A stretch of DNA of 64,000 bases from Novosphingobium hassiacum (GTDB lineage Bacteria; Pseudomonadota; Alphaproteobacteria; Sphingomonadales; Sphingomonadaceae). Numbering within the stretch: the stretch's first letter is position 1; each line of letters opens with the position of its first letter. Location: the NCBI RefSeq assembly GCF_014196055.1, contig NZ_JACICY010000006.1, positions 186,001 through 250,000 of the forward strand, given 5' to 3'. Below the pieces are notes generated by a model. It was not told the DNA's origin. It worked only from the letters and a program-made list of their open reading frames with translations, and did not search any database. A program made the position numbers and the translations under genes. This document shows positions 26,736 through 35,236 of the stretch, piece by piece.

Positions 26736-27316
26736 GCCTGCGCGCGCTTCGTGGCGACTCCTCCGGCGCGACGATCGTGGAATTTGCGATCGTGATGCCG
26801 ATGTTCCTCGTGCTGTTGCTGGGGATTCTCGACATCGGGCAGATGGCCTATGGCAAGTCAGTGCTGTCGGGCGCGGTGCGCCGGGCCGCGCGCGCCTCTG
26901 CGCTTGAGACGCGGAGTACCGCGCAGGCCGATGCGATGGTGCTGGATATGGTGAAGGAGGTCCTCCCGGGAGCCACGCTCAGCACCTCGCGGACAAGCTA
27001 TTACGATTTCAGCGACATCGGGCGCGCCGAAAAGTGGAACGACCGCAACGGCAACGGCCGTTGCGATGCGAGCGAGACGTTCACCGACGAAAACCGCAAC
27101 GGTGTGTGGGACGAGGAGATGGGCCGGTCGAACAGCGAAGGCAGCGCGAACGACGTCGTCGTCTACAAGGTCGTGGCCTCGTTCGAGCCGGTATTCAAAG
27201 TGCCGTTCCTGCCTGGAGCGTGGGGCCGACGTACGCTGACAGCGACCGCAGTGACCAAGAACCAGCCGTTCGGTGCGCAGCCGGGCTATGGGTCGAGCGC
27301 GGGGGCCTGCGCGTGA
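26732..27316 (+). CDS. TadE-like protein with EF-hand-like loops
   Basis: 194 residues; ATG overlaps the upstream stop (ATGA). TadE-type N-terminus: GATIVEFAIVMPMFLVLLLGILDIGQM (Glu and hydrophobic helix, about 12-38). The middle carries two Asp/Asn-rich loops, DRNGNGRCD and DENRNGVWDEE, resembling calcium-binding repeats. Probably a pilus/surface assembly pseudopilin working with its two neighbours. Confidence 0.85.
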   Translation: MSLRALRGDSSGATIVEFAIVMPMFLVLLLGILDIGQMAYGKSVLSGAVRRAARASALETRSTAQADAMVLDMVKEVLPGATLSTSRTSYYDFSDIGRAEKWNDRNGNGRCDASETFTDENRNGVWDEEMGRSNSEGSANDVVVYKVVASFEPVFKVPFLPGAWGRRTLTATAVTKNQPFGAQPGYGSSAGACA

Positions 27317-27966
27317 AACGCGTTTGGCCCATGCTCAAAAGGTTGTTGCACGACGCGCGTGGCGTTTCGGTAACCGAATTCGCGATAGTGCTGCCGGTCT
27401 TCATCACGCTGGGCATGTACGGCGCCGAGATCGCGTGGATGAACTCGGCCGCGATGGAGGCCAGTCAGGTCGCAATCGCGCTGGCCGACAACGCATCGCG
27501 GCTGGGGCAGACCGACAACAGCGGGGTTACGCCGACGATCACCGGGGCCGACATCGAATCGGTGCTGACCGGCGCGACCGAAGAGGGCGCAACCATCGGA
27601 CTGGCCCAGAACGGCCGGGTGATCCTGTCGAGCTTGGAGACGCATTCGGTCACGGGCAAGCAGTACATTCACTGGCAGCAGTGCATGGGCGACCTGAAGA
27701 AAAGCTCCGATTTCGGCAAGCCGGACCTGACCGGCAGCGCACTGTCCAAGGTCGCGTCGGGTCTTGCGCTCGGCAAGACCAAGATCACAGCGCCCACCGG
27801 GTCATCGGTGATGGTTGCCGAAGTCTGGTACAATTACAAAGGCCTGTTCGGCACGATGTTCGTCAAGCCGTTCGTCATGCACGAGCAAGCAGCGATGATC
27901 GTGCGCGACAACCGGAATACCGGACCGGGGGTCAGCAACGTCCTGACGAAGACCTCCTGCTCCTGA
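27313..27966 (+). CDS. TadE/TadG-family protein
   Basis: 217 residues from a GTG overlapping the upstream stop by four bases. N-terminal ARGVSVTEFAIVLPVFITLGMYGAEIAWM is the TadE prepilin-like segment. The rest is a soluble domain with two cysteines (QQCMGD and the C-terminal SCS) that could form a disulfide. Third gene of the TadG/TadE set; converges on the M16 peptidase with a four-base gap. Confidence 0.82.
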   Translation: MKRVWPMLKRLLHDARGVSVTEFAIVLPVFITLGMYGAEIAWMNSAAMEASQVAIALADNASRLGQTDNSGVTPTITGADIESVLTGATEEGATIGLAQNGRVILSSLETHSVTGKQYIHWQQCMGDLKKSSDFGKPDLTGSALSKVASGLALGKTKITAPTGSSVMVAEVWYNYKGLFGTMFVKPFVMHEQAAMIVRDNRNTGPGVSNVLTKTSCS

Positions 27967-27970
27967 ACCC

Positions 27971-30856
27971 TCAGGGCTTCTTCTGCTCGGGCACCACTTG
28001 CAGCCGCCAGCTCTTGTCCTTCGTCAGGTAGCGCGCGGCCAAGGCCTGCATGCGTTCGGGCGAGGTCTGGCTGTAATCATTGAGGATCGTGCGGATGCCG
28101 GCGATCTTACGGGGATCGTAGGCGGCGCCTTCAAGCTGGAACATGTAGAACCCGTTGCCCGTGCTGGCGCGGGTGATCACTTGCTTGAGCGGTTCGGTGA
28201 CGCGCGCGATTTCATCCGCGGTGGGCGGCTTGGCGGCAAGATCTGCGGCGATTTCGTCGGCCGAGGCGAAGAACGCGGCAAAGTCGGTCGGGCGCAGTTG
28301 CACGGTTGCGGCGATGTAGCCGCCCGAGGGCAGATCGAGCGGCCAGCTCGATCCAACTTGCGGGGCGTAGCTTGCGCCGATCTTTTCGCGCATTGAATCG
28401 AACAGACGATTGTTGAAAATCTGCGCGAGAATTTCGAGCTGGCGACTTTCGCGCACGCCCGCCTGCCCGCCGCCGGTCGGCCATGCGACGACCGCCGCTG
28501 CCTGCGACGGATCGCCGCGATGCGTCAGCACCAGCGGTTCGGGATTGTGTGCGGGGATGTTGGGCGTCAGCGCAGGCGGTGTAGTCGCAGCACGCGTTGG
28601 CAAGGCACCGAACGTCTTTTCGAGTGCCGCCAGCGCCTGTTCGCGGTTGAAATCGCCGAACATGTCGATCTCGATCGGGCCTTGCGCGAGCAGCGGTTCC
28701 CACATCTGGCGGAAGCCTTCGGGCGTGGCCTTGTCGAGTTCGACCGGGTTGGGCGTGGCGTAGCGCGGATCGCCATCACGCAGGAGCCACGTTAGGTCGC
28801 GTCCGAGCACGGCCATCGGTGAGGAATTGTAGCTTTCGTACTGCAGCTTGGCCGCAGCCTTGGCGCGCAGCACGGGGTTCGCGTCCCAGCGCGGCGTAGC
28901 GAGCTTGGCCGCCATCAGGTAGAGCTGGTCCTGCAGGTCGGCCGGACGCGTGTCGGCCGAGAAGCGGAACGCGGTATCGTCGATGTCGAAATCGAGGTTG
29001 AGCTTGCGGCCCGTGGCGAGACGGTCGAGATCGTCGCGACCCAATGTGCCGATGCCGCTGTCCATCAGCGCGACAGTGCCGAGCGGACCGTAGACCGCAT
29101 CTTGCGGGCGGATGGCGGAATAGCCGCCGCCGAAGCGTGCCTTGACGATGATCCGGCCGGGTTCAGCATCGTTGGGCCACAGCAGGACCTTGACGCCGTT
29201 CGACAGTTCGATCTGTTCGATGCCGAGCAACCCGATGGGTCGCGCGCTGGCGACGGTGCCAGGCGTACCGACGGGCGGCAGATCGGCGAACTTGAGCGAG
29301 TTGGCCGCGACCCGGCTGCCCGATGCTGCCTCGACCTTTTCCGTGAGGGAGGCGCGTAACGCAGCCTCAGTGGCCTCGCCCGCCTTGGGGGTGATCATCA
29401 TCGGGCGGATGACGGTGCCCTCGAACAACTTGCGCGTGCTGGCGAGGACCGCCTCGGGTTTGAAGCGCGGGATCGACTGCTTGAAGATTTCGTAGACGGT
29501 GTCGGGGTTGGCGACCGTTTCGCGGATGTCGACGGCGTTGACGATGTCGTCTGCCGCCTTCGATCCGGCGATGGTCGACTGGGTTTCGACGCCGACCTTG
29601 AACGCGACTTCGAATTCGGCGGCCTCGCGGTCGATTTCTTCCTGCGAGGGGGGCGTTGCGAGCGCATCAGCGATGACCGAGCGGACGTCGGTGACGGCGC
29701 TTTTCCAGTCATCGCCCAGTGGGGTGACGGTGACGACGGTGGCATCGGCCGAGCGCGAGAGTTCCTGCTTCATCTCATCGACCGAGGCGAGGAGGTAGCT
29801 GCCGCCGCCGCGCGCGCGGCCTTCGAGGCGGCGGTTGATCAGTGCCAGCGCGAGCCGGTCGACCATGAGGCCCTGGTTGTAGTCGATCGTGTCGTTGACC
29901 TTGAACCACGGCCGCAGGATCGCCCAGTTGACGATGCGTGGCAGGTCTGGTTCGACCAGCACGCGAGCCTCGCCCACCGGGTTCTTGCGATCGAGGCCCG
30001 AAGGGGCGACGGGTTTGCCGAAATCGGGCTGCGCGGGCTTCTTGCCGGCAACTTTCCAGCCGCCGAACCACTGCTGGATGCGCGCGATGAGGACGGCGGG
30101 CTCGGCATCGCCAGCCACAACGATCACGGTGTTGTCGGGGCGATACCACTTGTCGTGGAAGGCTTTGACCGCAGCCGCATTAGCCGCGTTCAGTGTTTCA
30201 GGCGTGCCGATCGGATTGCGCGCGGCGAGCAGTTGGCCCTTGAAGAACAAGTCGCGCGTCTGATCGAGCACGCGCGATTGCGGGCTGGTGCGTTCGCGCA
30301 ATTCGGCAAGCACGATCGGAACCTCGGTCTTCACGCCGTGATCCGTAAAGATCGGCGCCGTGACCATGCCCGAGAGCAGCTTGAACGTCTCGTCCAGCTT
30401 GGCGGGCGTCGCTTGCGGGATATCGAGCTTGTAGACTGTCTGCGTCGGGCTGGTTTCGGCATTGGTGTCGCTGCCGAACGTAGCGCCAAGGCGCTGCCAC
30501 GTCGGGATCGTCTCGCCTTCCTTGAGATATTTCGATTCGCGGAAGGTCAGGTGTTCGATCAGGTGAGCGTAGCCGCGCTGGGCATCGGTTTCGTACATCG
30601 AGCCGGCATCGACCAGCACCCGGATCGAAACCTGTTCGGGGGGCACGCCATTGTGGCGCACGGCATAGCGGATGCCGTTGGGCAGCGTCCCGAAGGTCCA
30701 CGCCTTGTCCTGCGGGACGTCCGATCCTTTGTAGAGCCATGGCGTCTGCGCAGATGCCGGTGCCGGAGCGCGGGCGTCCAATGGAGCAGCGCTGAGCAGC
30801 AGGAGTGGGAGGAGAAGGCCAAGGCGCCGGGCGCGCTTTTCTGGGAAATGCATCAC
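27971..30856 (-). CDS. M16-family zinc metallopeptidase
   Basis: 961-residue exported peptidase of the insulinase/pitrilysin family. Signal peptide at the N-terminus (hydrophobic LLLPLLLLSAA), then two M16 halves. The N-terminal half holds the inverted zinc motif HLIEH (98-102), with a likely third ligand in VLAELRERT (Glu185). The C-terminal half resembles the non-catalytic M16_C domain. Predicted periplasmic; substrate unknown. Confidence 0.9.
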   Translation of the reverse strand: MMHFPEKRARRLGLLLPLLLLSAAPLDARAPAPASAQTPWLYKGSDVPQDKAWTFGTLPNGIRYAVRHNGVPPEQVSIRVLVDAGSMYETDAQRGYAHLIEHLTFRESKYLKEGETIPTWQRLGATFGSDTNAETSPTQTVYKLDIPQATPAKLDETFKLLSGMVTAPIFTDHGVKTEVPIVLAELRERTSPQSRVLDQTRDLFFKGQLLAARNPIGTPETLNAANAAAVKAFHDKWYRPDNTVIVVAGDAEPAVLIARIQQWFGGWKVAGKKPAQPDFGKPVAPSGLDRKNPVGEARVLVEPDLPRIVNWAILRPWFKVNDTIDYNQGLMVDRLALALINRRLEGRARGGGSYLLASVDEMKQELSRSADATVVTVTPLGDDWKSAVTDVRSVIADALATPPSQEEIDREAAEFEVAFKVGVETQSTIAGSKAADDIVNAVDIRETVANPDTVYEIFKQSIPRFKPEAVLASTRKLFEGTVIRPMMITPKAGEATEAALRASLTEKVEAASGSRVAANSLKFADLPPVGTPGTVASARPIGLLGIEQIELSNGVKVLLWPNDAEPGRIIVKARFGGGYSAIRPQDAVYGPLGTVALMDSGIGTLGRDDLDRLATGRKLNLDFDIDDTAFRFSADTRPADLQDQLYLMAAKLATPRWDANPVLRAKAAAKLQYESYNSSPMAVLGRDLTWLLRDGDPRYATPNPVELDKATPEGFRQMWEPLLAQGPIEIDMFGDFNREQALAALEKTFGALPTRAATTPPALTPNIPAHNPEPLVLTHRGDPSQAAAVVAWPTGGGQAGVRESRQLEILAQIFNNRLFDSMREKIGASYAPQVGSSWPLDLPSGGYIAATVQLRPTDFAAFFASADEIAADLAAKPPTADEIARVTEPLKQVITRASTGNGFYMFQLEGAAYDPRKIAGIRTILNDYSQTSPERMQALAARYLTKDKSWRLQVVPEQKKP

Positions 30857-30901
30857 CCGACTATAGGTAGCCTTGGGATTAAGGACCAGTGAATAGGTCC
30901 G

Positions 30902-31462
30902 TTATTGTGGAGCGGGAGCGGGCGCTCCATCTGCGCCCTGCGCTGCACGCATCGCTTCGACTTCGGCAGCGGTCTTGAAATCGGCCAGGGTTACCTGGAA
31001 CACGAGGTCGGAGTTGGCCGGGATCGGACCCGATACCTTCTCGGCGTAACCAAGCGCGGACGGGACGCACAGGCGCATGGTAGCGCCCTTGGCCATCAGT
31101 TGCAGGCCTTCGGAGAAGCCCGGAATGACCCCGTCCACAGGAAATGCGGCCTGCATGCCCTGATCGAACACGACGCCGCTTGCTGCCAGATAGCCGATGT
31201 AATTCACCAGCACGATATCGGTCTTGGTCGGCTTGGCGCCCTCCCCCGCCTTGAGTACCAGCGTGCCCAGGCCACTTGCGGTCTTGGCGTTGCACAAACG
31301 CAGGCCCGCACTGATGACCGGATTGAGCGGCAAGGCGATCGCCTCCATCGAAGCGGTTGGACCTGCCGGCGCAGGGGGCGTGGCCGCCGTGGCTGGCGCT
31401 GTTGCGAGCGCGAGAAGAGCGAGCGGGGCGATGCGGCGAAGCGCCGGAAGGGTCAGGATCAT
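30902..31462 (-). CDS. Exported FKBP-type peptidyl-prolyl isomerase
   Basis: 186 residues from the ATG at 31462: signal peptide (LALLALATAPATA), then an FKBP domain with VLVNYIGYLAASGVVFDQG, FPVDGVIPGFSEGLQLMAKGATMRLCVPSALGYAE and the closing strand LVFQVTLADF. The C-terminus is Ala/Pro-rich. Probable periplasmic folding helper. A longer version from an upstream ATG is possible but adds no recognisable signal. Confidence 0.87.
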   Translation of the reverse strand: MILTLPALRRIAPLALLALATAPATAATPPAPAGPTASMEAIALPLNPVISAGLRLCNAKTASGLGTLVLKAGEGAKPTKTDIVLVNYIGYLAASGVVFDQGMQAAFPVDGVIPGFSEGLQLMAKGATMRLCVPSALGYAEKVSGPIPANSDLVFQVTLADFKTAAEVEAMRAAQGADGAPAPAPQ

Positions 31463-31589
31463 GCCCGGTCCATAAGCGCAGCGATGTTGCAGCACCATGG
31501 CGAATCCGTACAAACCGGCGGCCAAAGCACAAGCCGCGCAAAGAAATCCACGCCTTTCGCGTACTTGACCCTGTGCGTGGCAGGCCTAC

Positions 31590-32177
31590 ATGCGAATCAT
31601 GTTCATCGAGACCGAAACAACGCCAAACCCCGCCACGCTGAAGTTTCTCCCCGGAGAACTGGTCATGGCAACCGGTACGCGCGAGTTTACCTCGCCCGAA
31701 GAGGCCGAAGTCTCGCCACTGGCGCAAGCGCTGTTCGACCTCGGCGATGTGACCGGCGTACTGTTTGGACGCGACTTCGTGTCAGTGACCGCAGGTCCGG
31801 GCACCGAGTGGGCGAGCCTCAAGCCGCAAGTGCTGTCGCTGCTGCTCGACCATTTCGTGGCGCAGGCCCCGCTGTTTGTACCCGGCAGTGCCGGCGGCAT
31901 CGCGGTTCCAGCCGAAAGCGATGACGGCGTCGCTGACGATCCCGCCGATGCCGAAGTGATCGAACAGATCAAGGATCTGATCGAGACGCGCGTCCGCCCC
32001 GCCGTTGCCAACGATGGCGGCGACATCATCTACCAGGGCTTCCGCGACGGGGTTGTGTACCTGCGGATGCAAGGTGCGTGCTCGGGCTGCCCATCGTCCA
32101 CCGCGACACTCAAGAACGGCATCGAAAGCCTGCTCAAGCACTATGTGCCCGAAGTCAGCGAAGTTCGGGCAGCTTGA
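31590..32177 (+). CDS. Nfu-type iron-sulfur cluster scaffold/carrier
   Basis: 195 residues: an N-terminal Nfu domain (FIETETTPNPATLKFLPG) and a C-terminal NifU-like domain with the cluster-binding motif CSGC (Cys164, Cys167). It delivers Fe-S clusters to client enzymes. A second ATG three codons in is equally likely as start. Followed 18 bp later by tsaB. Confidence 0.92.
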   Translation: MRIMFIETETTPNPATLKFLPGELVMATGTREFTSPEEAEVSPLAQALFDLGDVTGVLFGRDFVSVTAGPGTEWASLKPQVLSLLLDHFVAQAPLFVPGSAGGIAVPAESDDGVADDPADAEVIEQIKDLIETRVRPAVANDGGDIIYQGFRDGVVYLRMQGACSGCPSSTATLKNGIESLLKHYVPEVSEVRAA

Positions 32178-32195
32178 TCCTGCGGGCCTGACGCG

Positions 32196-32813
32196 ATGCG
32201 CCGGTTGATCATCGACAGCGCAACAGAGAACTGCTCGGTCGCGCTGATCGAGGATGGCGTGCTGATCGCGGGCGACGGCCTGATCCTCGGACGCGGACAT
32301 GCCGAGCGGCTCGTGCCGATGATCGCCGCCTTGCCCGACAAGGGCCGCGCCGATGTGATCGCGGTCGATGTAGGGCCGGGAAGCTTTACCGGAATTCGTG
32401 TCGGACTTGCCGCTGCGCGCGCGCTGGCCATGGCGTGGAGCGCGCGGCTCGAAGGGTTCGAGAGCCTGACACTGGTTGCTGCGATGGCGCGCGTACAGCA
32501 TCCGGGCATGGCGGTGGACGTGTGCATGAGCGGGGGCCATGGCGAGTGGTTCTTCCAGCCCTTTGCTGCCGACGGTAGCGCCCTCGCCCCACTTGCCTCG
32601 CTTGCGCCTGCCGATACGATCGCGCGCTCGACCGCGCCGGTCGTGGCAGGGAGTCAGGCGGTGGCCGTGGCGCAAATGCGGGCTGGCGTCGTCGCGCTCG
32701 ACCTGCGGCCCGATGCGCGCCATGCACTGCTGCTGGGTGAGCAAGCCTTCCACGCCGATCCCCGCCCCAGTTATGGCCGCGCGCCCGACGCCCGGCTGCC
32801 ATCGGCCGCCTAG
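32196..32813 (+). CDS. tsaB: tRNA threonylcarbamoyladenosine synthesis protein TsaB
   Basis: 205-residue ASKHA-fold partner of TsaD in tRNA t6A37 formation. LIIDSATENCSVAL at the start and VDVGPGSFTGIRVGLAAARALA (about 57-80) are diagnostic. Followed at 14 bp by rimI, a common pairing. Confidence 0.92.
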   Translation: MRRLIIDSATENCSVALIEDGVLIAGDGLILGRGHAERLVPMIAALPDKGRADVIAVDVGPGSFTGIRVGLAAARALAMAWSARLEGFESLTLVAAMARVQHPGMAVDVCMSGGHGEWFFQPFAADGSALAPLASLAPADTIARSTAPVVAGSQAVAVAQMRAGVVALDLRPDARHALLLGEQAFHADPRPSYGRAPDARLPSAA

Positions 32814-32827
32814 AGCCCGCACGCACG

Positions 32828-33313
32828 ATGATCGCACCGCCCGACGACGTCGACCGCATCATGTCCGTCATGGAGCGCGCCTTTCCGCCCGAATTCGGTG
32901 AGGCATGGAACCGGCGGCAAGTCAGCGATGCGTTGATCGTGGGCAATTGCCGATATGGCCTGATTGCTCCCGATGGCACGCAAGACTTTGAAAGTAATAC
33001 AGATACGGCGGGCTTTTTCTTGGGCAGAGGAATTCTTGACGAAGAAGAACTGCTCCTGTTCGCAATAGCACCGCAGTATCGTATGCAGGGTCTTGGGCAT
33101 GTCCTGCTCAAACGCTTTATCGCAGAAGCGCGCGCCAACCACATGGCGCGCTTGTTCCTTGAAATGCGGCGCGACAACCCGGCAGGCCATTTGTACGCCG
33201 CGCATGGCTTCCGAGAAGTTGGCGTGCGTCCTGCTTATTACCGCACGCCGGGTGGCAGTCGCATCGATGCGCTAAGTCAGGAACTGGTTCTTGACGATTA
33301 CGCCGGTACTTAA
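32828..33313 (+). CDS. rimI: GNAT acetyltransferase RimI-like
   Basis: 161 residues with the acetyl-CoA pyrophosphate loop QYRMQGLGHVLL and GNAT motif LEMRRDNPAGHLYAAHGF; the final strand carries VRPAYY, typical of ribosomal-protein S18 N-acetyltransferases. Located directly after tsaB. No strong ribosome-binding site is seen, so translation may be coupled. Confidence 0.87.
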   Translation: MIAPPDDVDRIMSVMERAFPPEFGEAWNRRQVSDALIVGNCRYGLIAPDGTQDFESNTDTAGFFLGRGILDEEELLLFAIAPQYRMQGLGHVLLKRFIAEARANHMARLFLEMRRDNPAGHLYAAHGFREVGVRPAYYRTPGGSRIDALSQELVLDDYAGT

Positions 33314-33363
33314 TAGCATTTTTGACAGTAACCGGCGTGATTCAAAAAATTGTCATACCCCTG

Positions 33364-33408
33364 TTGTTTCTTTCATAGAGTCGACTATAAAAGGTGATCC
33401 GCATCACC
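33364..33408 (+). promoter_or_regulatory. Promoter and palindromic operator of the mucR-like gene
   Basis: TTGTTT (33364-33369), 16 bp, TATAAA (33386-33391) form a plausible sigma-70 promoter. A perfect 16-bp palindrome GGTGAT-CCGC-ATCACC (33393-33408) lies at the expected transcription start. The region is AT-rich compared with its surroundings. An autoregulatory site is the simplest reading. Confidence 0.5.
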
Positions 33409-33465
33409 AAACAAGTCTTGGATAACGACTGCTCGTGACGAGCAATCAAAGAAAGTCGGTTCGCA

Positions 33466-33909
33466 ATGAGTGAAGTACAAAACGACATGCGTGAAACCCT
33501 GATCACACTGACGTCGGACATCGTCGCTGCCCACGTCAGCAACAATAGCGTGTCGGTGAATGACCTGTCGACGCTGATCACCAACGTCTACACCGCGCTC
33601 GCCGGGCTGGACAAACCCGCACCGGTTGCCGAAGCGGCTCCCGAACCTGCGGTTTCGATCCGTTCTTCGATCAAGAACGATCACATTGTTTGTCTGGAAG
33701 ACGGCAAGAAGCTCAAGATGCTCAAGCGCCACTTGGCCACGCGCTACAATCTGACGCCCGACCAGTATCGCGCGCGCTGGAACCTTCCTGCTGATTATCC
33801 GATGGTAGCGCCTGCTTACGCTGAAAAGCGTCGCGAACTGGCCAAGAAGATCGGCCTTGGCCGCAAGCCTGCGCCCAAGCGCCCAGGCCGCAAGCCTGCT
33901 GCTGCCTGA
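33466..33909 (+). CDS. MucR/Ros-family transcriptional regulator
   Basis: 147 residues. The C-terminal domain has the Ros/MucR core VCLEDGKKLKMLKRHLATRYNLTPDQYR with WNLPADYPMVAPAYAEKR, and the tail is Lys/Pro-rich. Where zinc-binding members have Cys, Asp, His, His, the last His is Arg here (ATRYN), so zinc binding may be weakened or lost, as in some natural family members. Members control exopolysaccharide, motility and cell cycle genes and bind AT-rich DNA. An AT-rich promoter with a palindrome precedes it. Confidence 0.92.
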   Translation: MSEVQNDMRETLITLTSDIVAAHVSNNSVSVNDLSTLITNVYTALAGLDKPAPVAEAAPEPAVSIRSSIKNDHIVCLEDGKKLKMLKRHLATRYNLTPDQYRARWNLPADYPMVAPAYAEKRRELAKKIGLGRKPAPKRPGRKPAAA

Positions 33910-34023
33910 TCGCTGCTACACCCCGCCGCGCAATCGTATTGCGCGCGGTTGAAGTTACGGCCCGCCTCTCTATAGATTGGCGGGCCGTTCTTTTTTTTGC
34001 CGACTTCATCAGACGGAAACCCA

Positions 34024-34446
34024 GTGCACCAGGCCATCGACATCGAAGCCCTCTGCGCAGAGCGCGGCTTGCGCATCACCGACCAGCGCCGCACGATCGC
34101 GCGCGTGCTGTCGGAGAGCGAAGACCACCCCGACGTCGAAAAGCTGCACGAGCGCGCCTCGGCAATCGACCCGCGCATCTCGATTGCCACGGTCTACCGC
34201 ACGGTCCGGCTGTTCGAAGAAGCCGGCATCCTTGATCGCCACGATTTCGGCGATGGCCGCGCGCGCTATGAAGCCACGCCCGAGGCGCACCACGATCACC
34301 TGATCGATGTGGAAACCGGCCGCGTCATCGAATTCGTCGATCCTGAACTTGAACAGCTTCAGCGCCAGATCGCCGAGAAGCTGGGCTATCGGCTGGTCGA
34401 TCACCGCATGGAACTGTACGGCGTCAAGCTTGACCGCGACGGCTGA
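34024..34446 (+). CDS. fur: Ferric uptake regulator family protein (Fur)
   Basis: 140 residues from a GTG at 34024, giving the typical HQAIDIEALCAERGLRITDQRR start; an in-frame ATG nine codons upstream is the alternative. The winged-helix recognition region is ISIATVYRTVRLFEEAGI, and metal ligands are in EAHHDHLID. It represses iron-uptake genes when iron is replete. The short C-terminus lacks the CxxC structural zinc motif found in many Fur/Zur proteins. Confidence 0.9.
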   Translation: MHQAIDIEALCAERGLRITDQRRTIARVLSESEDHPDVEKLHERASAIDPRISIATVYRTVRLFEEAGILDRHDFGDGRARYEATPEAHHDHLIDVETGRVIEFVDPELEQLQRQIAEKLGYRLVDHRMELYGVKLDRDG

Positions 34447-35203
34447 CGCCCTTCCCCGCGCCGGCTTTTCGCTGGCTGGCCGCGCGCGCGTAAGCTTGCG
34501 CATTGCGGCGATGCTGCTGTGGCTGATGGCCTGCGTGCCGCTGTACTACCTGTGGCGGGTCATGCGGATGCGTAATCCTTGGCCGCGCCGGTTTCTTGGC
34601 GGGATCGCGCGCATTGTCGGTGCCCGCGTCACGATCAACGGCACCGCGGCGCGCAAAGGCGCGTTTCTGTTATCGAACCATGTCAGCTGGCTGGACATTC
34701 CGGTGATCTCGGGCGCGAGCGGCAGTGCTTTCGTCGCACATTCGGGGCTGGCCGATCATGGCGCGCTGAAATGGCTGTGCGACATGAACGATACCGTGTT
34801 CGTCGCGCGGCATGAGCGGCGCAGCGTCCACGCGCAAGTCGAACAGGTCCGCGCCGCACTGAGTGAGAGCAACGCGCTGACGGTATTTGCCGAAGGGACG
34901 ACGAGCGACGGGACGAGCCTGTTGCCGTTCAAGTCCTCGCTGCTCTCGGCGCTCGATCCGCCGCCGCCGGGGATTGCGATCCAGCCGGTGTGGCTGGACT
35001 ATGGGGTGGATGTCGCAAGCATGGCCTGGGTCGGGGAGGAGCCGGGGCTGGATAACTTCATCAAGATCCTGGCGCGCCGTGGCCCGCTGCCGGTGACGGT
35101 GCATTTCCTCGCGCCGCTGGATGGCGAGGAGAGCGCGAGCCGCAAGACGATGGCGCTTGCCGCACGCGAACGCATCCTTTCGGCGATGGCCCGCAACCGG
35201 TAG
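34430..35203 (+). CDS. 1-acyl-sn-glycerol-3-phosphate acyltransferase (PlsC-like)
   Basis: Phospholipid acyltransferase with one N-terminal membrane helix (LLWLMACVPLYYLW), the catalytic HX4D box NHVSWLD and the glycerol-phosphate motif FAEGTTSDG. The start is uncertain: TTG at 34430 (overlapping fur by 17 bases) is used; TTG 34496 and ATG 34511 are alternatives. It belongs to the compact fur-plsC-miaB-phoH-ybeY-corC gene run common in sphingomonads. Confidence 0.86.
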   Translation: MTATADALPRAGFSLAGRARVSLRIAAMLLWLMACVPLYYLWRVMRMRNPWPRRFLGGIARIVGARVTINGTAARKGAFLLSNHVSWLDIPVISGASGSAFVAHSGLADHGALKWLCDMNDTVFVARHERRSVHAQVEQVRAALSESNALTVFAEGTTSDGTSLLPFKSSLLSALDPPPPGIAIQPVWLDYGVDVASMAWVGEEPGLDNFIKILARRGPLPVTVHFLAPLDGEESASRKTMALAARERILSAMARNR

Positions 35204-35236
35204 CCAAGCGGGGCCAAATCCAGTATCGGCGCGGCG

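Noticed and set aside
34024..34446. Zur or PerR rather than Fur
   Set aside because: The HHDH metal motif and the N-terminus are Fur-like; subtype cannot be fixed by eye but no Zur-specific cysteines are present.
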